The notes beneath the pieces are model-generated. The model saw nothing but the letters and a program-made list of their open reading frames with translations, was not told the DNA's origin and ran no database searches. The translations under genes and the position numbers were made by a program. From the NCBI RefSeq assembly GCF_000253255.1, contig NC_015580.1, forward strand, positions 3,051,001 to 3,115,000: DNA of 64,000 nt, in the 5' to 3' direction. The stretch's first letter is position 1; every line of letters begins with the position of its first letter. The DNA comes from Novosphingobium sp. PP1Y. Lineage in GTDB: Bacteria > Pseudomonadota > Alphaproteobacteria > Sphingomonadales > Sphingomonadaceae. This document shows positions 26,198-36,196 of the stretch, piece by piece.

Positions 26198-26231
26198 AAA
26201 AAAGAGCCCCGGAGGATCGCTCCGGGGCTCT
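26198..26231 (-). terminator. intrinsic terminator of secA
   Basis: Perfect 12-bp stem AGAGCCCCGGAG (26203-26214) / CTCCGGGGCTCT (26220-26231) with a 5-nt loop. On the minus strand it is followed by TTTTT, 58 bp after the secA stop. Confidence 0.92.
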
Positions 26232-26288
26232 CGTTTCATCTGCTGCGCCGGCCCGCACCCCGATCAGGGAGCCCGGCGGCCTGAAGCG

Positions 26289-29027
<2,739 letters not shown>

Positions 29028-29135
29028 GGCGGGAATCCCTGTTTTACATGAATGCGTATGGTCTGAAGGCGCGCCCGCGATCATGGCAGGCACGACAGAA
29101 TATCGCGAAGAAGCGAAAGAATGCGCGCGCCGGCG

Positions 29136-29462
29136 CTATTCGCGGGCGCGATCTATCCCTGCCAGGACGGCGGGCGCGGCAAGAGCGAGCGGCTCTGCCG
29201 AAACGAGCACGGGCGCATGCCTGCGGGTATTGCGCAGACCCGGCTCAGGCAACTGTGCCAGCGCCACGGGCGCACGCGGCGCCTTGACCGCCGATGACTC
29301 GGCCAGCGTACCGACCTGCATGCTCGCAACCTGCGACGCACGCGCCTCGGCCGGACCGATCTGCGCGGCAAGGCCCGTCAGAAGTGCGAGCAGAGTCAGG
29401 ATCAGGCGGTTCGCCATGCGGACCAGATAGGGGTGGGCGATGTAATAGTCCACCCGAACCAT
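29136..29462 (-). CDS. small exported or membrane-anchored protein, unknown function
   Basis: 108 residues from ATG 29462 (AGG 10 bp upstream) or 93 from ATG 29417. Either form has a hydrophobic segment (LILTLLALLTGLAAQIG) followed by an AxA-type site in PAEARA, so export is likely. The remainder is Ala/Pro-rich with no recognised domain. It lies 108 bp upstream of secA on the same strand and is divergent from argJ (105 bp). Its coding character is plausible, not proven: codon usage fits, but high GC makes chance frames common. Confidence 0.5.
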   Translation of the reverse strand: MVRVDYYIAHPYLVRMANRLILTLLALLTGLAAQIGPAEARASQVASMQVGTLAESSAVKAPRAPVALAQLPEPGLRNTRRHAPVLVSAEPLALAAPAVLAGIDRARE

Positions 29463-29566
29463 AGCTTCGACCTGCAATTTGCACAGCTCGACCAAGTCCG
29501 GAAGCGGTCCCGGTCGTGCGCGCAATGCGCTTGACGCCGCGCGCGCACGCGTTACGCGCTGCAGGC

Positions 29567-30793
29567 ATGGCATACCCCGTCTCACCGCTCGCATCGCCCT
29601 TTCCCGCCCTGCCGCCGATTGCCGGCGTGACCGCGCGCGTCGTGCGCGCCGGGTACAAGGACTGGGGCCGATGCGACCTGACTTATGTCGAACTCGACGA
29701 AGGCACCAGCGTCGCAGGAGTCTTCACCCGCAACCTGTGCTGTTCCAGCGAAGTGGAGCTGGGCCGCGCGAATGTGCGGCAGGGCAAGGCGCGCGCGCTC
29801 GTCGTCAACGCCGGCAATTCCAATGCCTTCACCGGGTACCGAGGCCGCGAAGCGGTGGAGCAGATCATGGGCCAGGTCAGCGCACACCTCGGCTGCCCGC
29901 TGGAACAGGTCTTCGTGTCCTCGACCGGCGTGATCGGCGTGCCGCTGCCCAAGGACAAGGCTCGCGAGGGCGTCGACAAGGCGCTGACGGCGCCGCCCTG
30001 CACCTGGGAAGACGCCGCCAATACCATCGCCACGACCGACACTTTCGCCAAGGGCGCGACTGCAACAGCCATCGTCGATGGCAAGACGGTGACGATCAGC
30101 GCCATCATCAAGGGTTCGGGCATGATCGCGCCGGACATGGCAACGATGCTCGGCTATCTCTTCACCGACGCGGCCGTTGAGCCGGCATTCCTGCAGGAAT
30201 GCCTCTCCGCCGCGAACCTGCGCACATTCTCTTGCATCACCGTCGATTCCGACACGTCGACCAGCGACACGGTCATGGCCTTCGCCACCGGCAAGGCGGG
30301 CAATGCCCCCCTCGCCTCGTTCGAAAGCGCCGGTGCCGATGCCTTCGCCGCTGCCGTCCACGACGTGTGCCGCCAGCTTGCGCACCTCGTCGTGCGGGAC
30401 GGCGAAGGGGCGCAGAAGTTCATCGCCGTAACCGTCTCGGGCGCAGTCTCGGACGAAAGCGCGCGCAAGGTCGGCCTTGCCATCGCCAATTCGCCGCTGG
30501 TCAAGACCGCCATCGCCGGCGAGGACGCCAACTGGGGCCGCGTCGTCATGGCCGTGGGCAAGGCGGGCGAGCCGGCCGACCGCGACAAGCTCTCCATCGG
30601 CTTCGGCGGCACCTGGGCCGCACGCGAAGGACTGCCGCTCGCCGACTACGATGAGGCCCCCGTCGCCGCGCACCTGAAGGGACAGGACATCTCCATCGAG
30701 GTCGACCTTGGCCTCGGGGACGGCCGGGCCACCGTGTGGACCTGCGACCTGACGCACGGCTATATCTCCATCAATGCGGATTACCGCAGCTGA
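29567..30793 (+). CDS. argJ: ArgJ: glutamate N-acetyltransferase / ornithine acetyltransferase
   Basis: 408 residues. Transfers acetyl from N-acetylornithine to glutamate, running the cyclic arginine pathway; may also do the acetyl-CoA step. The autocleavage site is intact: KGSGMIAPDMATMLGY, with Thr193 as the nucleophile exposed by cleavage after Ala192. Other family segments: NAGNSNAFTG, SSTGVIGVPLP, GEDANWGRVVMAVGKAG. ATG 29567 fits the family; an upstream ATG is in a basic, dissimilar stretch. First gene of an operon with the GST (TGATG junction) and the inositol-phosphatase-like gene. Confidence 0.96.
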   Translation: MAYPVSPLASPFPALPPIAGVTARVVRAGYKDWGRCDLTYVELDEGTSVAGVFTRNLCCSSEVELGRANVRQGKARALVVNAGNSNAFTGYRGREAVEQIMGQVSAHLGCPLEQVFVSSTGVIGVPLPKDKAREGVDKALTAPPCTWEDAANTIATTDTFAKGATATAIVDGKTVTISAIIKGSGMIAPDMATMLGYLFTDAAVEPAFLQECLSAANLRTFSCITVDSDTSTSDTVMAFATGKAGNAPLASFESAGADAFAAAVHDVCRQLAHLVVRDGEGAQKFIAVTVSGAVSDESARKVGLAIANSPLVKTAIAGEDANWGRVVMAVGKAGEPADRDKLSIGFGGTWAAREGLPLADYDEAPVAAHLKGQDISIEVDLGLGDGRATVWTCDLTHGYISINADYRS

Positions 30794-31416
30794 TGAGCGT
30801 TCCGGTATTCACGATCTGGGGGCGGCTGAACTCCCACAACGTCAAGAAGATCGCTTGGTTCGCCGAGGAACTGGGCCTGAAGTACGTGCGCCACGATATC
30901 GGCGGCCAGTTCGGCTACACCGAGGACTATCTCGAAAAGAACCCGAACCGCCTGATCCCGACGATCGAGGACGGAAAGCTGGTCCTGTGGGAATCGAATG
31001 CAATCCTGCGCTACATGGCGGCCGAATACGGCGGCCCGCGCTGGTATGCGCACGACCCTATCGACCGCGCGCTCGCCGACCGCTGGATGGACTGGCAGAT
31101 CACTTATGCCGACGCCCAGCGCCTGCCTTTCCTCAGCTTTGCCCGGACAAAGCCGGAAGAGCGCGACATGTCCGCCATTGCGCGCGATATCGCAAGGTGC
31201 GCGCAGCAGCTTGCGGTGATGGAGCGGTATCTCGGCGAAAAGCCGTGGCTGTCGGGTGGCCAGTTCGGCATGGGCGACATTCCCATGGGCGTCTATGCCT
31301 ATACCTGGTTCTCGCTGCCGTTCGACAAGCCAGAGTTCCCCAACATCACGGCTTGGTATGAGCGTATCAGGGAGCGTCCCGGCTTCGCCCAGCAGGTGAT
31401 GATCCCGCTGACATGA
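30793..31416 (+). CDS. glutathione S-transferase family protein
   Basis: 207 residues: thioredoxin-like N-terminal domain (~4-80) with SxN-type first helix (GRLNSHNVKKIAWFAEEL; Ser/Asn rather than Cys), cis-Pro segment NRLIPTIEDG and WESNAILRYMAAEYG that binds the glutathione gamma-glutamyl group, followed by a helical C-domain with GMGDIPMGVYAY. It resembles the plant-like/theta-type bacterial GSTs. Start ATG shares a base with the argJ stop and its end overlaps the next gene by 4 bp, so it is made with arginine-synthesis and phosphatase genes, though no functional link is obvious. Confidence 0.9.
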   Translation: MSVPVFTIWGRLNSHNVKKIAWFAEELGLKYVRHDIGGQFGYTEDYLEKNPNRLIPTIEDGKLVLWESNAILRYMAAEYGGPRWYAHDPIDRALADRWMDWQITYADAQRLPFLSFARTKPEERDMSAIARDIARCAQQLAVMERYLGEKPWLSGGQFGMGDIPMGVYAYTWFSLPFDKPEFPNITAWYERIRERPGFAQQVMIPLT

Positions 31417-32222
31417 TCACGCCCGAACTCACCCGTGCCGTAGAGGCTATCATGCGCAATGCCTCGGATCGCGCCATCGCGCCGCGCTATCGCTCGCTTG
31501 CCTCCCACGAGATCATCGCCAAGGCCGCGGACGATGTAGTGACGGTCGCCGATCATGAGAGCGAGGCGATCCTTACCGAAAAACTGGCCGCGCTCCTGCC
31601 CGAAGCCAATGTCGTGGGCGAAGAGGCAGTCCATGCCGACAAGTCGGTGCTCGAACGACTCAAGGACCGGCTCTGCTGGATCGTCGACCCGCTCGACGGG
31701 ACAATGAACTTTTCACAGGGCAAGCCGCCGTTCGGCATTCTCGTCGCGCTGGCCGACAAGGGTGAGACCATCGGCGGCTGGATTCTCGACACGCTGACCG
31801 GGCGTTTCTGCCATGCCGGAATCGGCACGGGCGCCTGGATCGACGGCGAACGCGTGGCCGCGCGCACGAGCGGCGAGTCTCCGCCCGTCGCGGCGATCTC
31901 GACGATCTTCATGGACGAAGACGCGCGCGAGAAGGTCATCCGCCATATCGCCCCGCATTACCGGCTGGTCGACATTCCGCGCTGCGCGGCCGAACAGTAT
32001 CCACGCCTCGTGCTGGGCACCAACGACATATCGGTGTTCAACCGCACCCTGCCCTGGGACCATGCCGCGGGCGTACTCTTCCTCAACGAGGCGGGCGGCA
32101 AGGCCGCGCGGCCGGACGGCAGCGCCTATCGCGTCGACGAATACGAACGCCGCGAACTGCTGGGCGCCTCATCGCCCAAGCTGTGGGACGAATTCGCCGA
32201 AATCATCGCCCGCATACGCTGA
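31413..32222 (+). CDS. inositol monophosphatase family protein (histidinol-phosphatase-like)
   Basis: 269 residues with all metal-binding motifs of the Mg-dependent IMPase family: GEEA (~70), DPLDGTMNF (~91-99) and WDHAAG (~210). Substrate could be inositol-1-phosphate, 3'-phosphoadenosine 5'-phosphate or histidinol phosphate; the DGTMNF variant and position next to argJ leave an amino-acid-biosynthesis role (HisN-like) open, but this is inference. ATGA overlap with the GST gene. Ends just before a hairpin and the convergent trxA. Confidence 0.87.
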   Translation: MITPELTRAVEAIMRNASDRAIAPRYRSLASHEIIAKAADDVVTVADHESEAILTEKLAALLPEANVVGEEAVHADKSVLERLKDRLCWIVDPLDGTMNFSQGKPPFGILVALADKGETIGGWILDTLTGRFCHAGIGTGAWIDGERVAARTSGESPPVAAISTIFMDEDAREKVIRHIAPHYRLVDIPRCAAEQYPRLVLGTNDISVFNRTLPWDHAAGVLFLNEAGGKAARPDGSAYRVDEYERRELLGASSPKLWDEFAEIIARIR

Positions 32223-32223
32223 A

Positions 32224-32251
32224 CCCCTCCCACCCTGTGAGGTGAGAGGGG
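32224..32251. terminator. hairpin between convergent IMPase and trxA genes
   Basis: CCCCTC-C-CACC (32224-32234) pairs with GGTG-A-GAGGGG (32241-32251) around loop CTGTGA. No T-run on either side, so termination strength is uncertain. Confidence 0.5.
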
Positions 32252-32298
32252 CTCGGCATTTCGCATCGCAGGCGCCGGGGCGCCGGTGCAGGGATCGA

Positions 32299-32619
32299 TC
32301 AGATGCTGCTTTCGATCCAGCCCTTGAGCGCACTCTTGGGAGCGGCGCCAAGCTTGTCGGCCACCTTCTCGCCGTTCTTGAACAGAACGAGGTAGGGGAT
32401 CGACTTCACGCCGAAGCTGGCCGGCGTGTCGGTGTTCGCCATGATGTCCATCTTGGCGATGGTCACCTGCTCGCCCAGTTCGTCGCTGATTTCCTCGAGA
32501 GCCGGCCCGATCATCTTGCACGGACCGCACCAGTCCGCCCAGAAGTCCACGAGAACAGGCTTGTCGGACTTCAGGACATCGTCCTCGAAGCTGGCATCGG
32601 TGACGGCAATGGTCGGCAT
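32299..32619 (-). CDS. trxA: thioredoxin
   Basis: 106 residues, classic thioredoxin fold with WCGPCK (active Cys 31 and 34) and the buried Asp in LVDFWADW. The cis-Pro loop reads SIPYLVLF (Pro75) instead of the usual IPTLLLF, a mild substrate-loop change. Cytosolic disulfide reductase working with thioredoxin reductase. ATG 32619 is the family start (MPTIAVTD). Last gene of the divL-to-trxA run, 76 bp after addA; addA-trxA adjacency is common in this lineage. Confidence 0.96.
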   Translation of the reverse strand: MPTIAVTDASFEDDVLKSDKPVLVDFWADWCGPCKMIGPALEEISDELGEQVTIAKMDIMANTDTPASFGVKSIPYLVLFKNGEKVADKLGAAPKSALKGWIESSI

Positions 32620-32695
32620 GAAATGACTCCTCAAATCGGGTTTGATTGCAATCTAGGGAAGAAACCGCTCGTGACAACGCCTGTGCGGTGAAGCT

Positions 32696-35600
32696 TTACT
32701 CGGGTGGCAAGAAGTCCGGCTTGTGCGCTGCAAGGATCTCGGCAGGCACGGTGATGAGCCGCGGGGCGGTGGTGTAGAGCAACGCCACTTCCACAGCGCG
32801 GCCCGGAAGGGCCACTTCGAGCGCGGCTGCGTAGGCAGCCATCTGACGCAAGTTGCCCTTGGGTACGCCCTCCAGCGATTCGGGCGGCCGGCGCGACGTC
32901 TTGTAGTCGACGAGGCGCACGCGCTCGGGCTCGACGACCAGCCGGTCGATGGTGCCCGCCACGACCTGCCCACCGACGATGGCGGCCACCGGTACTTCGG
33001 CAAGGCTCCCCTCGGCGAACAGCGGTGCCCAGTCCGGATTGGCAAGAACCCCCAGGGCATCGCCCAGCATCGCCTCGCGCTGCGTCTCTTCCAGATCGGC
33101 AGCATTGCGCGCAAGCCAGGCGCGCCCCGCCGCTTCGCGCTCGGCCAGCGCCACTTCGGGCAGGCGCTCTAGCAGCTTGTGGACCAGCGTACCGCGCCGC
33201 GCGGCATCGCGGCCCGCTCCGGGCGGGAACGGCGGATCGGGCGCTTCCTCCTCGCCCAGGGCCGAAGGCGCGAGCGGCCTTGGCGGACGCGGTTCGGCAG
33301 GCGGCGCGCGGTCCAGCCAGACCGGCAGCGGCTCGGGCAAGGGCAACTCGACCGGGCCGGTTTCTGGCGCGACGGGCTCCGGCAGCTCGCCCCATTCGCA
33401 GCGCGCACCCCAGACCGGATCGACGACTTCGGCTTCGGGCGGAAAAAGATCGCGCAGGCGCGCGTACCAGCTCTTGGGCGCAGGCACGCCCTTGTCGCTC
33501 TTGCCCAGCGCGCCGCCGACGAACAGCGCTTCTTCCGCGCGGGTCATCGCGACGTAGAGCAGGCGCCAGTGCTCCTGCTCGTCCGCCGCACGGTTGGTCT
33601 CGATATCGTCCCTGATCCGCCCAATCTTCTTTGCCGCCGAGGGGATAGGGGGAAGCGGGATCTTGCGATGCTCATCGCGCGGGTCGGGCAGATCGAGGCC
33701 GCGGTCGCGGCTGCGCTCGGGATTGCCGGTCGCATCGGCGAGAATGACAATAGGCGCCTGCAGGCCTTTCGAGCCGTGGACCGTCATCACCCGGACAAGC
33801 CCGGCGGCGCTGTCCGCCTCGCGCTTCAGTTCGCCGTCACCGGCATCGAACCAGGCAAGGAAACCTGCAAGGCTTGGCGTGTCGGTGGCAACATAGGCCT
33901 GCGCGGCGTTGAGCAGTTCGTCGATGGGATCGTTGGCCTCGCTGCCGAGCCGGGCGACCAGCTTGCGCCGGGCCTGCCACGGCCCCACCAGAAGCCAGTG
34001 CAGCAATTGCTGCGGTGGTTCGAAGTCGGCCAGTGCCAGCAGCGCGCCCAATTGCTGCAGCACGGCAGCGACTTGCGGATCCGAGCTGGCGCGTAGATGC
34101 GACCAGAGACGCGTGTGCTTGTCCCGGTAGCCGTGGCGCAGCAATTGCTCCTGGCTCCAACCCACCAGCGGCGAAACGAGCAGGCTGGCGAGGTTGAGAT
34201 CGTCGAACGGCTGGACCGCGAAGCGCAGCGCGGCGACGAGATCCTTTACCGCCAGCGGCGCGCCGAGCCGGAGGCGGTCGACACCGGCAACGGGCACGCC
34301 TGCAGCATGAAGCCGCCCGACGATCAGCCCGGCAAGTTCCTTGCGCTGGCGCACCAGCACCATGATGTCCCCGGCATGGGCGCGGCGCGGCTTGCCTTTC
34401 TGCAAGGTGAAGCCCGGAGCCATCGGATCGAGCCATACCCTCACCTGCCGGGCGATGCCTTCGGCCATCTGGCGGTCGGGCTTGGAAAGCCAACCCTCCT
34501 GCCCTTCATCCTCACCCTCGTCGCGCGGGTCATCGTCATCGTCGCCGACCGCCGCGCCAACCGGCTTCCATAGGGCGACGTATCCGGGCCGGTCCTGCCC
34601 GTCATGGCGCTCGGGCGCATCGGCGAGACCGAAATTGGCATGGCCGATCCCGCCGATCGCATCGTCGACGAAATCGAGGACTTTCTGCGCAGTGCGAAAA
34701 CTGCGGTCGAGGCCAAGTTCGAGCAGGCTGCGCGGACGGAAATTGCTGCGCAGCAATTCTGCATTCTGCGCCGCCTCGTTCATCTTTGCGCGCACTTTCT
34801 CAGCGGCGCGGCGGAAGTTCTCGGGGCTCGTGCCCTGGAAGCGGAAGATCGCCTGCTTGTAATCGCCCACAACGAAGAGCGTACGCATCAGGTCGCCATG
34901 CTGGCCAAGGCCGGCCCAGAACTCCTCGGCCATGGCAAGGATGATGTCCCATTGCGCGGCATTGGTATCCTGCGCCTCGTCGACGAGAATGTGGTCGAAG
35001 CGGCGGTCGAGCTTGTAGCGGATCCAGTCCGCCTGCGACTGGTTGCGCAGCAGATCGGCCGCGCGGCGGATCTGGTCGTCGAAGTCGATCAGGCCCTCGC
35101 GCTGCTTGGCTTCGTCCCATGCGAGAGCAAAGGTCCGGCCCAGCCGCAGCGCGGGGACCAGTCGCTCGGTCAGTTCCAGCAATGCCTTGGCCTCGCGCAC
35201 CCGGGCGATGCTCTCCTGCACGCGCAGTACGTAACCCTCGTAATCGGGATCGCGTTTGAGAATATTCGTCAGTTGCTTGGGCGCATCGGTCGTCTTGGTG
35301 AACAGCCCGAAATAAAGATCGTCGATGGTCGCGGCGCGCTTCTCCGGCGAAGCGGAGAGCCACACGACCGAGGCTTCGGCGCCTTCTCGCCCGGCTTTCG
35401 TGTCCCAGTCTGCCAACGTCTCGCAGCATCGGCGCAGAGAGCGCACGTCGAAGCGCTCGTCGCTGCACAGATCTGCCAGATAGACCTCGTCGGCATCGCT
35501 CGGCAGGCCCAGCAATCGCAGCACGTTCTCGCGCATCGGTTCCTGCCAGCCGCCGGGACCGAACCACGCCTCACGCGCCGAGGCGCAGCGCAGCAGGAAA

Positions 35601-36196
35601 GCCTCGACCGCATCGGGTCCGTGCCTCAGCGAGAGGTCGCTGATGGCGCGCAGTAATTGCGGATCGCCCCGGGGCTCGCTCTGGGCCGAGACCAGCAGGT
35701 CGGCCAGAACCTGCCGCGCAAGCAGCACGCGCTCGCGGTCTTCCATCGGCCGCGATCCCGGGATCAGCTGCGCTTCGAGCGGGAACGTCGCCAGCAGCCA
35801 CTGCGAAAAGGCGTGGATCGTATCGATGCGCAGGCCGCCGCCGGGACAGTCGAGCACGGCGGCAAACAGTGTGCGTGCGCGTGCCATGGTTTCGCCATCG
35901 GCCTTGGCGCCGATGGCATCGAGCCTGGCGAAAAGCTGCGTATCCTCAAGCCGCACCCATTCGGCGAGAGTGCCGTTGATGCGCGCCGCCATCTCGGTTG
36001 CGCCAGCCTTGGTGAAAGTCAGGCACAGGATCTGCGAAGGATCCACGCCCGGCTGCAGCAGCAGGCGCAGCACGCGCGAAGACAGAACCTGCGTTTTGCC
36101 GGTTCCGGCCGAAGCGGAGAGCCACACGGTCTCTTCGGGATCGACCGCGCGCATCTGATTGCCGTGAAGGGGATGGACGGTGGCCGGACCGCTCAT
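32696..36196 (-). CDS. addA: AddA: double-strand break repair helicase-nuclease subunit
   Basis: 1166 residues, UvrD-like helicase with C-terminal PD-(D/E)XK nuclease. Walker A WLSASAGTGKTQVLSS, Walker B/DEAQ in ILVDEAQDTNAAQWD, motif V MTVHGSKGLQAPIV and the motif VI region LLYVAMTRAEEAL; nuclease core GTIDRLVVEP ... LVDYKTSR near the C-terminus (Asp, Asp, Lys). With AddB it resects double-strand ends for RecA. ATG 36196 overlaps the addB stop in ATGA, showing coupled translation; the frame above it is dissimilar. Confidence 0.96.
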   Translation of the reverse strand: MSGPATVHPLHGNQMRAVDPEETVWLSASAGTGKTQVLSSRVLRLLLQPGVDPSQILCLTFTKAGATEMAARINGTLAEWVRLEDTQLFARLDAIGAKADGETMARARTLFAAVLDCPGGGLRIDTIHAFSQWLLATFPLEAQLIPGSRPMEDRERVLLARQVLADLLVSAQSEPRGDPQLLRAISDLSLRHGPDAVEAFLLRCASAREAWFGPGGWQEPMRENVLRLLGLPSDADEVYLADLCSDERFDVRSLRRCCETLADWDTKAGREGAEASVVWLSASPEKRAATIDDLYFGLFTKTTDAPKQLTNILKRDPDYEGYVLRVQESIARVREAKALLELTERLVPALRLGRTFALAWDEAKQREGLIDFDDQIRRAADLLRNQSQADWIRYKLDRRFDHILVDEAQDTNAAQWDIILAMAEEFWAGLGQHGDLMRTLFVVGDYKQAIFRFQGTSPENFRRAAEKVRAKMNEAAQNAELLRSNFRPRSLLELGLDRSFRTAQKVLDFVDDAIGGIGHANFGLADAPERHDGQDRPGYVALWKPVGAAVGDDDDDPRDEGEDEGQEGWLSKPDRQMAEGIARQVRVWLDPMAPGFTLQKGKPRRAHAGDIMVLVRQRKELAGLIVGRLHAAGVPVAGVDRLRLGAPLAVKDLVAALRFAVQPFDDLNLASLLVSPLVGWSQEQLLRHGYRDKHTRLWSHLRASSDPQVAAVLQQLGALLALADFEPPQQLLHWLLVGPWQARRKLVARLGSEANDPIDELLNAAQAYVATDTPSLAGFLAWFDAGDGELKREADSAAGLVRVMTVHGSKGLQAPIVILADATGNPERSRDRGLDLPDPRDEHRKIPLPPIPSAAKKIGRIRDDIETNRAADEQEHWRLLYVAMTRAEEALFVGGALGKSDKGVPAPKSWYARLRDLFPPEAEVVDPVWGARCEWGELPEPVAPETGPVELPLPEPLPVWLDRAPPAEPRPPRPLAPSALGEEEAPDPPFPPGAGRDAARRGTLVHKLLERLPEVALAEREAAGRAWLARNAADLEETQREAMLGDALGVLANPDWAPLFAEGSLAEVPVAAIVGGQVVAGTIDRLVVEPERVRLVDYKTSRRPPESLEGVPKGNLRQMAAYAAALEVALPGRAVEVALLYTTAPRLITVPAEILAAHKPDFLPPE